From NCBI RefSeq assembly GCF_030657435.1, contig NZ_JAUTWS010000002.1, positions 186,001 to 250,000 on the forward strand: a stretch of 64,000 nucleotides of DNA. The letters are read 5' to 3'. Positions 50,891 to 59,481 of the stretch are shown here, in pieces. Every line of letters starts with the position of its first letter. The stretch's first letter is position 1. Both the position numbers and the translations under genes were made by a program. This DNA is from Paracraurococcus lichenis (GTDB lineage: Bacteria; Pseudomonadota; Alphaproteobacteria; Acetobacterales; Acetobacteraceae). The notes beneath the pieces were generated by a model, which was not told the DNA's origin, did no database searches, and saw only the letters and a program-made list of their open reading frames with translations.

Positions 50891-52795
50891 ATGATGCGTG
50901 ACCTGGCCGCACCGCTGAAGCTCGCCCTGACGCTCTGGATGGCGGCCGCGGCGGCGATCCACCTCTATTTCGGCGGCTTCGGCTTCCCTGAACCCATCAC
51001 CATGCGCGGCTTCCACCTGCTGGTCTTCGTGCCGCCGCTCTTCCTGCTCTACCCCGCCCGCGCATCCTCGCCGCGGGCGCGGCCGAGCCTCCTCGACTGG
51101 CTCTGGGCCGTGGCCGCCGCCGCGCCGCATGCCTGGGTGATGGCGAACTGGGCCGCCGTCTCCGACCGCATGGAATATGTCGATCCCTTCACCCCGACCA
51201 TGGTCGTGCTCGCGGTGCTGGCGATCGTGACCCTGCTCGAGGCGACGCGGCGCGCGGTCGAGGTGGGCCTCGCCTGGATGATCATCGCGTCATTGGCCTA
51301 CATGCAGTGGGGCCATTGGTTGCCCGGCGTGCTGAACACCCGCGCCTTCACCCCGGCCGAGATCCTGGAGGCCTCCTGGCTGGTGCCGACCGCGGGCGGC
51401 GTCTACGGCCCGCTGACCGGCATCGTCGCCACTACCATCGCGGTCTTCATCATCTTCGGCTCCTTCATGCAGGGCAGCGGCACGGGGCGGCTGTTCAGCA
51501 ATCTCGGCGCCGCCGTCGCGGGCCGCTATACCGGCGGGCCGGCCAAGGTCGCCGTCATCACGTCAGGCCTCTTCGGGACGATGAGCGGATCCTCCGTCTC
51601 CAACGTCATCACGACAGGGGCCATGACCATCCCGCTGATGCAGCGCATCGGCTACCGCCCCGCGGTCGCCGGCGGGATCGAGAGCGCGGCGAGCGTGGGC
51701 GGCGCGCTGATGCCGCCTGTCATGGGCGCCGCCGCCTTCGTCATGGCGGAGATCACCGGCATCCCCTATGGCCAGATCGTCGTCGCCGCAGCGATCGGCG
51801 CCGTCCTCTACTACTTCGCCATCCTGGTCGCGGTGCATGTGGAGGCGAAGAAGGCCGGCATGGCCCCCATGGCGGCCGCGGACATCCCGCCCTGGCGGGA
51901 GGTGCTGCAGGACGCCCACCTGGTCATCCCGATCGGCGTCCTGGTCTGGCTGATGATGGCGCGCTGGAGCGGCAATTTCGCCGCCTTCTGCGCCACGCTC
52001 ACCATGATCGGCATCGCCTTCCTGCGGGCGCGCACCCGCATGTCCTGGCGCGCGGTGCTCGACAGCCTGGCCAATGCCGGGCTGACCATGGCGCCGCTCG
52101 CCGTCTCCATCGCAGGCGCCGGCATCGTGGTCTCGGCGCTGACCGCGACCGGCATGGTCGTCGCACTCGGCGGCATCATCAAGGACATCGCGGCCGGCAG
52201 CTTCCCGCTGCTGCTGATCCTGCTGGCCGTCACGGTGCTGGTGCTGGGCATGGGGCTGCCGACCACGCCGAGCTACATCATCGCCGCCGCCATCGGCGTG
52301 CCGCAGATCCTCGAGCTCGGCGGCCGCGCGCTCGGGATGACGCCGGCCGAGCTGCTGCTGCCGGCGCATCTCTTCATCTTCTACTTCGCGGTGCTGGCCG
52401 ATGCCTCGCCCCCCGTCGCGGCCGCGGCCTTCGCAGCGGCGGCGATCGCCCGGGCCAGCCCGCTCGTCACCAGCATCCACGCGACGCGGCTCGGCATCGC
52501 CGGCTTCACCGTGGGCTTCGCCTTCCTCTACGACCCCGGGATCATGCTGCGCGGCGGCCTCGGCGGCATCCTGCTGGCGACCGGCATCCAGGTCGTGGCG
52601 CTGACCGCGATCTGCGCTGCCTATGCCGGCTTCCTGCTGCGGCCGATGGGCCCGGCCGCGCGCCTGGCGCTGGCCGCGGCGGGGCTCCTCGCCGCCTTCT
52701 GGCACGGCGTGCCGGACCTGCTGAGGTTCGCCGTCGCGGCCGGGTCCTTGCTGGCCTTCGCCGGGCTGCCGATGCTCGCGGCACGACGCGGATAA
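50891..52795 (+). CDS. TRAP transporter fused permease (DctQM), TAXI-associated
   Basis: The 634-residue polytopic protein joins a four-helix DctQ-like N-terminal part (residues about 1-140) to a DctM-like part. DctM signatures include VYGPLTGIVATTIAVFIIFG, GRYTGGPAKVAVITSGLFGT followed by MSGSSVSNVITTGAMTIPLM, the IESAASVGGALMPPVMGAAA motif and GLPTTPSYIIAAAI. This 4TM/12TM fusion is the standard partner of TAXI receptors. The next gene starts only 11 bp after its stop. Confidence 0.93.
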   Translation: MMRDLAAPLKLALTLWMAAAAAIHLYFGGFGFPEPITMRGFHLLVFVPPLFLLYPARASSPRARPSLLDWLWAVAAAAPHAWVMANWAAVSDRMEYVDPFTPTMVVLAVLAIVTLLEATRRAVEVGLAWMIIASLAYMQWGHWLPGVLNTRAFTPAEILEASWLVPTAGGVYGPLTGIVATTIAVFIIFGSFMQGSGTGRLFSNLGAAVAGRYTGGPAKVAVITSGLFGTMSGSSVSNVITTGAMTIPLMQRIGYRPAVAGGIESAASVGGALMPPVMGAAAFVMAEITGIPYGQIVVAAAIGAVLYYFAILVAVHVEAKKAGMAPMAAADIPPWREVLQDAHLVIPIGVLVWLMMARWSGNFAAFCATLTMIGIAFLRARTRMSWRAVLDSLANAGLTMAPLAVSIAGAGIVVSALTATGMVVALGGIIKDIAAGSFPLLLILLAVTVLVLGMGLPTTPSYIIAAAIGVPQILELGGRALGMTPAELLLPAHLFIFYFAVLADASPPVAAAAFAAAAIARASPLVTSIHATRLGIAGFTVGFAFLYDPGIMLRGGLGGILLATGIQVVALTAICAAYAGFLLRPMGPAARLALAAAGLLAAFWHGVPDLLRFAVAAGSLLAFAGLPMLAARRG

Positions 52796-52806
52796 GGAGA
52801 GGGCAG

Positions 52807-53835
52807 ATGCTGCGACGGGCGATCCTGGCATTCGGGCTGCTGCTGTCGGGGGCGGCCGCCGCCCAGCAGGCGGCGACGCCCGGGCCGACCCTCTCGGCGG
52901 TGCGGGCGCGCGGCGCGCTCTCCTGCGGCATCTCCACCGGCGACCCGGCCTGGAGCCAGCCGGACAGCCGCGGCATCTGGCAGGGGATGGATGCCGATCT
53001 CTGCCGCGCCGTCGCGGCGGCGGTGCTCGGCAGTCCGGACAAGCTCGTTTGGCAGCACCTGACCGGGCAGAACCGCTTCCCCGCGCTCGCCAGCGGCCAG
53101 GTCGAGGTGCTGACCCGCACCACCACCTGGACCTTCCTCCGCGACGCGCAGCTCGGCCTGAATTTCACCGCGCCCAATTTCTACGACGGCCAGGGCTTCC
53201 TGGTGCGCGCGGATGCCGGGATCGCCAGTGCGAAGCAGCTCGACGGCGCGGCCATCTGCTTCGTCTCCGCCAGCACGCATGAGCTGAACCTGACGGACTG
53301 GAGCCGCACGCAGGGCATCCGCTTCACGCCGGTGATCTTCGCCGACAAGGACGAGGCGCGCCGCGCCTACGAGGCCGGGCGCTGCGACAGCTATACCGGC
53401 GATGCCAGCCAGCTCGCCGCCATCCGCGCCGCCTTCCCGGACCCGAAGGCACATGTGCTGCTGCCCGACCGTATCAGCAAGGAGCCCTATGCGCCGTCGG
53501 TGCGGCAGGGCGACGACCAGTGGTTCGACATCGTGCGCTATGTGATGTTCGGCTTGGTGGAGGCGGAGGAACTCGGCATCACCCGTGCCAATGCCGAGCG
53601 CATGCTGGCGGAGAGCCAGAGCCCGGCGGTGCAGCGGCTGCTCGGCAGGACCGGCGAACTCGGGCCGGCGATTGGCCTCGACAAGGGCTGGATGCTGAAC
53701 GCGATCCGGGCGGTCGGGAATTACGGGGAGATCTACGACCGGCACCTCGGCAAGGACAGCCCGGTGCAACTGCCGCGCGGGCTGAACGACCTCTGGACCC
53801 GCGGCGGGCTGATGGTCGCGCCGCCGATGCGCTAG
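52807..53835 (+). CDS. Amino-acid ABC transporter receptor, AapJ-like, behind a TRAP permease
   Basis: The 342-residue periplasmic protein has a signal peptide (LRRAILAFGLLLSGAAAA) and the AapJ-like pattern LSCGISTGDPAWSQPDSRG, GMDADLCRAVAAAVLG, TRTTTWTFLRDAQLGLNF and LPRGLNDLWTRGGLMVAPP. It is a paralogue of the product of 45938-46966, with identical length. It follows the TRAP permease by 11 bp with an AAGGAGAGGGCAG ribosome site, so it is probably co-expressed with a transporter of another class; no AapQMP genes are present. Confidence 0.9.
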   Translation: MLRRAILAFGLLLSGAAAAQQAATPGPTLSAVRARGALSCGISTGDPAWSQPDSRGIWQGMDADLCRAVAAAVLGSPDKLVWQHLTGQNRFPALASGQVEVLTRTTTWTFLRDAQLGLNFTAPNFYDGQGFLVRADAGIASAKQLDGAAICFVSASTHELNLTDWSRTQGIRFTPVIFADKDEARRAYEAGRCDSYTGDASQLAAIRAAFPDPKAHVLLPDRISKEPYAPSVRQGDDQWFDIVRYVMFGLVEAEELGITRANAERMLAESQSPAVQRLLGRTGELGPAIGLDKGWMLNAIRAVGNYGEIYDRHLGKDSPVQLPRGLNDLWTRGGLMVAPPMR

Positions 53836-54185
53836 TGCTCAGACCCAGACAGATGGTGCAGCCTTGACGGAGCAACGCCCGGGCCTGGGCAGCCTCTGAT
53901 CGCGGCGGCAAGCATCCAGAAGGGATGTAACTTCTGATTGGTTCTGAGCACCAGTACCGGCTCCTATGCTCTCGCGGAGCGCTGTGGCATCGGACAGGCT
54001 GACTGAGGATTTCGTTTCGAGCCGAACTGTAGTTGGTTCGACGGAAAAGCCGCTTCGAAAATGTCCGCTGGGAGCATAGGTGCATCGGCGGGCCAAATCA
54101 TTGCGAAGGGCCGGATTCATGAGGGCAGGGGAGTGTTCTTCCGTCTGGCTCCAGGACACGTCATTCTTCGTAATCCGGATTGCTC
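53836..54185. other. Compositionally atypical gap without a convincing gene
   Basis: About 350 bp with markedly more A/T than the flanking genes (for example gatttcgtttcgagccgaactgtagttggttcgacgg). An open frame of 116 codons on the minus strand (53839-54189) lacks the local codon bias, a ribosome site and any recognisable motif, so I do not call it. GTGCTCAGA at 53835-53843, overlapping the stop codon, is mirrored by TCTGAGCAC at 53943-53951. It may be the remnant of an inserted element. Confidence 0.5.
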
Positions 54186-54479
54186 TCAATCATCATCCCG
54201 CTCGCGCGAGATGACCTCGAGCGTGTCGGCGCGGAGCTTCAGGTCCCACTCCCGGCCCTCGGCGTCGCGGGCATCGTCCACCTCCCAGGCGCCGTCCTCC
54301 ATCTCGATCTCGTCCCAGCGGACATAGCCGAGGCGGCGGAGCGCCGCCTCCACCCGCGCGCGGTCCTCGACCGTGCCGCCGCGCTCCGCGCCCGCGCGCC
54401 AGGCGAGGATGGGCGCCCCCACCACGACCAGGAGGCCGAGCGAGAGGGGCAGGATCAGGCGACGGCGCGAGGCTTCCAT
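54186..54479 (-). CDS. PepSY-domain membrane-anchored protein
   Basis: The 97-residue protein has an N-terminal anchor or uncleaved signal (RRRLILPLSLGLLVVVGAPI) followed by a single PepSY-like domain: RARVEAALRRLGYVRWDEIE, then a strand pair EDGAWEVDDARDAEGREWDL and an acidic end (RERDDD). PepSY domains are thought to bind peptides or inhibit proteases in the periplasm. The ATG at 54479 is chosen because upstream codons encode low-complexity Arg-rich sequence. It is separated by 70 bp from the receptor gene upstream on the same strand. Confidence 0.75.
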   Translation of the reverse strand: MEASRRRLILPLSLGLLVVVGAPILAWRAGAERGGTVEDRARVEAALRRLGYVRWDEIEMEDGAWEVDDARDAEGREWDLKLRADTLEVISRERDDD

Positions 54480-54549
54480 GGCGGCGGTCCTTCCCGGCAG
54501 GGTTCGGTGGCGGTTCCAACGGCCGGGCCGGGCGTGGGATGCAGCGCTC

Positions 54550-55785
54550 CTATGCCTTGACCAGCGGGCAGCCGCCCTCCGACAGCGGGCGGAAGGCCTG
54601 GTCGGCCGGCACCGTCCCGGCGAGCGTATAGACATCGCCGGCATAGCGGCTCTCGCCGGGCTTCTTCACCTGCAACAGGTAGCTCGGGTGGATCTTTCGC
54701 CCGTCCTCGCGGATGAGGCCCTGGCCGAAGGCGTCGTCATCGGTGGGCATGCGCTTCATCAGCGACACCACCTCCCGCCCGCTCTGCTTGGCCCGCGCCG
54801 GGCCGAGTTCCTTCGCCGCCTTCAGGTAGTGCAGGATGCCGGAGTAGTTCGCGGCGTGGACGTAGTTGGGGAAGACGCCCGCCGGCAGCTTCTGCTGCAC
54901 GCGCTTCGTGAAGCCGCGGGTGCGGTCGTCGAGGTCCCACCAGAAGGTCTCGGCGATGTACATGCCCTGCATGGTCTCGAGCCCCGCCGCCAGCACGCCG
55001 GTGATGGAGCCTATGATGGCGGCGAACTTCATCCCCGACTTGCCCAGCCCGAATTCCTGCGCCTGCTTCACGCAATTCACCAGGTCGTCGCCGGCCATGG
55101 CGAGGCCGAGCACCTTGGCGCGCGACGCCCTGGCCTGCAGCAGGAAGGCGGAGAAATCCGTGGTCTGCGGGAAGGGATAGCGGGAGGCGCCGAGCAACTT
55201 GCCGCCCGCGGCCTCGATGAAGCGCGTGGTGTCGCGCTCGATCGCATGGCCGAAGGCATAGTCGGCGGTGATGAAGTACCAGGTGTCGCCGCCCATCCTG
55301 GTGAGTGCGGTGCCGGAGGTGTTGGAGAGGCACCAGGTGTCGTAGGCCCAGTGGATGGTGTTCGGCGTGCAGGACTTCGCCGTGAGCTCCGAGGTCCCGG
55401 CCGAGGCGTTGAGGTGGATGCGGTCCTTCTCCACGCAGACGGGATTGATGCCGAGCGCGATGGCGCTGTTGCCGACATCGGTCACGATGTCCACGCCGCG
55501 CTGGTCGAACCACTGGCGGACGGTGTTGACGCCGACATCCGGCTTGTTCTGGTGGTCGGCGGTGATGATCTCGACGCGGATGGCCGGGTTCTGCGCGGTG
55601 AACTCCTCGACCGCCTGGCGGACGCAGGTGACGGAGGTCGGGCCGGTGACGTCGCGATAGGGGCCGGAGAGGTCCGTCAGCACGCCGATGCGGATGGTCT
55701 CGGCCGCCTGGGCGCGGGCATGGGCGGAGGCGAGGACGGGTGCGGCGGCGGTCGCGCCGAGGAGGGCGCGGCGGGTGGACGGCAT
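54550..55785 (-). CDS. Liv/amide-type ABC transporter receptor (orphan)
   Basis: The 411-residue type I periplasmic binding protein begins with a Tat-like signal (STRRALLGATAAAPVLASAH) and has IRIGVLTDLSGPYRDVTGP, a conserved segment of branched-chain-amino-acid-like receptors, and FITADYAFGHAIERDT. No livHMGF genes adjoin it, so its permease must be elsewhere, possibly the set at 39721-43046. Start ATG 55785 follows CCAGGGAGCCCGTCC. It is divergent from the peptide-type receptor at 56005 over a 219-bp gap that is less GC-rich and probably holds both promoters. Confidence 0.88.
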   Translation of the reverse strand: MPSTRRALLGATAAAPVLASAHARAQAAETIRIGVLTDLSGPYRDVTGPTSVTCVRQAVEEFTAQNPAIRVEIITADHQNKPDVGVNTVRQWFDQRGVDIVTDVGNSAIALGINPVCVEKDRIHLNASAGTSELTAKSCTPNTIHWAYDTWCLSNTSGTALTRMGGDTWYFITADYAFGHAIERDTTRFIEAAGGKLLGASRYPFPQTTDFSAFLLQARASRAKVLGLAMAGDDLVNCVKQAQEFGLGKSGMKFAAIIGSITGVLAAGLETMQGMYIAETFWWDLDDRTRGFTKRVQQKLPAGVFPNYVHAANYSGILHYLKAAKELGPARAKQSGREVVSLMKRMPTDDDAFGQGLIREDGRKIHPSYLLQVKKPGESRYAGDVYTLAGTVPADQAFRPLSEGGCPLVKA

Positions 55786-56004
55786 GGACGGGCTCCCTGG
55801 TGGCGGCACGACCGGCCGCTCTCCGGAAAGCCTAGCAGGCTAACGGAAGCGGCTGGAAGCCTCGCCCGGCGGCGGCAGGAGATGCCTCGATACTGTGCCT
55901 CTACGCCGCAATAATGCACAAATAGTCGGCTGCATGGCCGTATTGCTCAGCTCTTCGGCAAATTCTAGCCTCGGACCTCGCCCTGTCCCGGAGTGAGGCC
56001 GCCC

Positions 56005-57618
56005 ATGTCACTGTCATTCTCCCGTCGCGCCCTGCTCGGGGGCCTCGGCGCCGCCGCGCTTCCCTGGGACCTCGCCCGGGCCGAGGCCGCCGGCGGCACG
56101 CTGCGGGTCGGCATGACCGCCTCCGCCATCCCGCTCGCCAATGGCGTCCCGGACCAGGGAGCGGAGGGGCACCGCTTCATGGGCATCACGCTCTTCGACC
56201 AGCTCGTCCACTGGGACCTCTCGAGCGCCGAGAAGCCCGCGGTGCTGAAGCCCGGCCTGGCGACCGACTGGAAGCCCGACCCGGCCGAGCCGAAGCGGTG
56301 GATCTTCACCCTGCGCGAGGGCGTCCGCTTCCACGACGGCAAGCCCTTCACCGCGGAGGACGTGGTCTTCTCCTTCGACCGGCTGCTGAAGAACGACCAC
56401 CCGGCCTTCGATGCGCGCGGCTCGGCGATCAGCCGGTCGCGCTTCGTCACCGTCGCCTCCTACCGCGCGGCGGGGCCGCATACCCTCGTCATCGACTGCA
56501 ACCGCGTCGACAGCATGCTGCCCTACCTGCTGGTCTGGGTCGGCATCACCCACCAGGGCGCCTGGGAGGCGGCGGGGCGCAACTGGGACACCTTCATGAC
56601 CCGGGCGGTCGGCAGCGGTCCCTGGAAGATGGAGAGCTTCTCGATCCGGGAGCGGTGCGTCATGCTCCGCAACCCCGACTACTGGGATGCCGACCGCATC
56701 CCGCGCGCCGAGCGCCTGGTCCTGCTCCCTCTCGCCGAGCCCAATACCCGCGTCGCCGCGCTGCGCGCCGGGCAGGTCGATTTCATCGAGGCGCCGCCGC
56801 CCGATGCCATCCCGACCCTGCAGCAGGCGGGCTACCGCATCACCAGCAACGTCTATCCGCACAACTGGATGTATTTCCTGAGCTATGTCGAGGGCTCGCC
56901 CTGGCGCGACCCGCGCATCCGCCGCGCCGCCAATCTCGGCATCGACCGCACCGGCATGAAGGCGATGCTGGGCGGGATGATGAGCGAGGGGGCCGGCCTG
57001 CTCTACGAGGGCCATCCCTGGTATGGCGAGCCGAAGCACCGGCCGCGCTTCGATCCCGACGCGGCGCGGAAGCTGCTGGCCGAGGCCGGCTTCACCCCGC
57101 GCAGCCCGCTCAGGACCAAGGTGGCGATCTCGCCCAGCGGCTCCGGGCAGATGCAGCCCCTGCCGATGAACGAATACGTCCAGCAGAACCTGAAGGAGGT
57201 CGGGATCGACATCGCCTTCGAGGTGATGGACTGGAATACCCTGCTGACCCAGTTGCGGGAGGGCGCCTGGATGCCCGGCGCGCGCGGCTGCCATGCCATC
57301 AATGCCTCCTGGAACGCGCAGGACCCCTATGTCGGCTTCATCCGGCCGCTGCACAGCGCCTTCGCGCCGCCGGTCGCCTTCAACTGGGGCAAGCATTCGG
57401 ACCCGCAGGCGGATGCGCTGATGGATGCGATGCTGCTGGAATTCGACACTGACAAGCAGGACGCGCTGATGCGCCGCCTGCATGCCCGGCTGGTCGAGCA
57501 GGATGCCTGCATCTTCATCGCGCACGACCTGAACCCGCGGGCCATGGGCCCGAAGGTGAAGGGCTTCGTCCAGGCGCAGTCCTGGCTGCAGGACCTGACG
57601 CCGGTCCGCATCGGCTGA
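56005..57618 (+). CDS. Dipeptide/oligopeptide-type ABC transporter receptor (DppA/OppA family), copy 1
   Basis: The 537-residue type II receptor has a Tat-like signal (FSRRALLGGLGAAALPWDLA) and the SBP_bac_5 pattern: YDQLV-like FDQLVHWDLS, LATDWKPDP, FTLREGVRFHDGKPFTAEDV, then VGSGPWKMESFS and LNPRAMGPKVKGF at the end. It would bind peptides, or opines or other large polar ligands. ATG 56005 follows GAGTGAGGCCGCCC. The adjacent gene is a close paralogue and no dppBCDF genes follow. Confidence 0.9.
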   Translation: MSLSFSRRALLGGLGAAALPWDLARAEAAGGTLRVGMTASAIPLANGVPDQGAEGHRFMGITLFDQLVHWDLSSAEKPAVLKPGLATDWKPDPAEPKRWIFTLREGVRFHDGKPFTAEDVVFSFDRLLKNDHPAFDARGSAISRSRFVTVASYRAAGPHTLVIDCNRVDSMLPYLLVWVGITHQGAWEAAGRNWDTFMTRAVGSGPWKMESFSIRERCVMLRNPDYWDADRIPRAERLVLLPLAEPNTRVAALRAGQVDFIEAPPPDAIPTLQQAGYRITSNVYPHNWMYFLSYVEGSPWRDPRIRRAANLGIDRTGMKAMLGGMMSEGAGLLYEGHPWYGEPKHRPRFDPDAARKLLAEAGFTPRSPLRTKVAISPSGSGQMQPLPMNEYVQQNLKEVGIDIAFEVMDWNTLLTQLREGAWMPGARGCHAINASWNAQDPYVGFIRPLHSAFAPPVAFNWGKHSDPQADALMDAMLLEFDTDKQDALMRRLHARLVEQDACIFIAHDLNPRAMGPKVKGFVQAQSWLQDLTPVRIG

Positions 57619-57704
57619 GCCGGGCCGGGCGGGGCGCCGGGGGAGCGGCGCGGCCCGCGCCTTGCTTCCCCGCCCGGCATCTTCGACCGGGATAGGGGAA
57701 TATC

Positions 57705-59333
57705 GTGGTGCATACCGGCTTCGGACGGCGCGGCCTGCTGGGCGGCGCGGGCGGCATCCTGGCGGCCGCGGCGCTGCCCTGGGACCTCGCCCATGCCCAA
57801 GGCGCGGGCACGCTGCGCGTCGGCATGACGGCGGCTGCCGTGCCGCTGGCCAATGGCGTGCCGGACCAGGGGGCGGAGGGCCACCGCTTCATGGGGGTCA
57901 CCGTCTATGACCAGCTCGTCCACTGGGACCTGTCGAAGGCGGATACCGCCGCGGTGCTGCGCCCCGGCCTCGCCACCGCCTGGAAGGTCGATCCGGCCAA
58001 TCCGAAGCGCTGGCTCTTCACCCTGCGGGACGGCGTGAAGTTCCATGACGGCAAGCCGCTGACGGTGCAGGACGTCGTCTTCTCCTTCGACCGCGTGTTG
58101 AAGACGGATGCGCCGCATTTCGACCGCAACGCGGCCGCCTTCGGCCGCGTCCGCATCCCGACCATCGCCGGCTACGAGGCGGTGGACGAGAAGACCTTCG
58201 CGGTCGAGACCCGCACGGTGGACAGCACCGTGCCCTATGGCGCGAGCTGGATCGGCATCGTCCACCAGGGCGCCTGGGAGGCCGCGGGGAAGAGCTGGGA
58301 GGCCTACAACACCAAGGCCATCGGCACCGGCCCCTGGAAGCTCGAGGCCTGGTCGATCCGCGAGCGCGCCGTGCTGGCCCGCAATGCCGAGTACTGGGAG
58401 GCGGCGCGGGTGCCGAAATGCGAGCGCGTGGTGCTGCTGCCGCTCGCCGAGCCCAATACCCGCGTCGCCGCGCTGCGCAGCAACCAGGTGGACTGGATCG
58501 AGGCGCCGCCGCCCGATGCGGTGCCGAGCCTGAAGCAGGCCGGCTTCACCATCGTGACCAACCAGTACCCGCACAACTGGACCTGGCAATTCGCCACCGC
58601 CGAGGGCTCGCCCTGGCGCGACCCGCGGGTACGGCGCGGCGCCAACCTCGCCATCGACCGCGCGGCCATGAAGGACATGCTGGGCGGGCTGATGGACGAG
58701 GGCGCCGGCCTGCTGCCCAAGGGCCATCCCTGGAACGACGTGCCGAAGTTCAAATGGGCCTACGACCCGGCGGCGGCGAAGAAGGTCCTCGCCGAAGCGG
58801 GCGTCACGCCGCGCACGCCGCTGAAGACGAAGATCGGCATCTCCACCAGCGGCTCCGGCCAGATGCAGCCGATGGCGATGAACGAGGCCGTGCAGCAGAT
58901 GCTGAAGGAGGTCGGCATCGAGATCGAGTTCGAGGTCTTCGAGTGGAACACCCTGCTGTCGATCTGGCGCGACGGCTGGAAGGCGCCGTCCAACCGCGGC
59001 ATCAGCGCGATCAACATCAGCTTCACCGCCATCGACCCCTTCACGGCGATGATCCGCTTCCTGCGGTCCGACCTGATGCCGCCGGCGGGGAACAACTGGG
59101 GCGGCTTCGCCAATCCGGACTACGACGCGCTGATCGGGAAGATCCTGTCGGAATTCGATCCGGCGGCGCAGGACCGGCTCTGCGCCGAGCTGCACGCGAA
59201 GATCGTGGAGGACGCGCTCTTCCTTTTCGTCGCGCATGACCTGAACCCGCGGGCGATGAGCCGCAAGGTGCAGGGCTTCGTGCAGGCGCGGTCCTGGTTC
59301 CAGGACCTGACGCCGGTGCGCGTCACCGGCTGA
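57705..59333 (+). CDS. Dipeptide/oligopeptide-type ABC transporter receptor, copy 2
   Basis: The 542-residue receptor is a tandem paralogue of the preceding gene product: the LRVGMTAAAVPLANGVPDQG and AEGHRFMGVTVYDQLVHWDL stretches differ at few positions, and both end in FVQARSWFQDLTPVR-type sequence. It has its own Tat-like signal (FGRRGLLGGAGGILAAAALP). The start is a GTG at 57705 (or the GTG at 57708) after ATAGGGGAATATC. The 86-bp gap from copy 1 is GC-rich. Duplication followed by ligand divergence is likely. Confidence 0.9.
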   Translation: MVHTGFGRRGLLGGAGGILAAAALPWDLAHAQGAGTLRVGMTAAAVPLANGVPDQGAEGHRFMGVTVYDQLVHWDLSKADTAAVLRPGLATAWKVDPANPKRWLFTLRDGVKFHDGKPLTVQDVVFSFDRVLKTDAPHFDRNAAAFGRVRIPTIAGYEAVDEKTFAVETRTVDSTVPYGASWIGIVHQGAWEAAGKSWEAYNTKAIGTGPWKLEAWSIRERAVLARNAEYWEAARVPKCERVVLLPLAEPNTRVAALRSNQVDWIEAPPPDAVPSLKQAGFTIVTNQYPHNWTWQFATAEGSPWRDPRVRRGANLAIDRAAMKDMLGGLMDEGAGLLPKGHPWNDVPKFKWAYDPAAAKKVLAEAGVTPRTPLKTKIGISTSGSGQMQPMAMNEAVQQMLKEVGIEIEFEVFEWNTLLSIWRDGWKAPSNRGISAINISFTAIDPFTAMIRFLRSDLMPPAGNNWGGFANPDYDALIGKILSEFDPAAQDRLCAELHAKIVEDALFLFVAHDLNPRAMSRKVQGFVQARSWFQDLTPVRVTG

Positions 59334-59344
59334 GCGGGGACGGC

Positions 59345-59375
59345 GGGCTCCCCGCAGAGGCGATCCGGGGAGCCC
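59345..59375 (+). terminator. Terminator hairpin after the receptor pair
   Basis: GGGCTCCCCG (59345-59354) pairs perfectly with CGGGGAGCCC (59366-59375) over 10 bp with an 11-base loop, 12 bp beyond the stop. No T-tract follows. Confidence 0.6.
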
Positions 59376-59481
59376 CGCCTGAGGCACCGCGCCGGGGCCT
59401 TCCAGCGACCGGACGGGGTAGATGGGGCCAGTCTTCCCGCGAGCCGCCCGCGCCGGGCTGCCCCCCAGCTTCGGTGGTCCC

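Noticed and set aside
53839-54189. 116-codon minus-strand frame in the low-GC gap
   Set aside because: No ribosome site, no GC-biased third positions, no motif and no coupling to neighbours.
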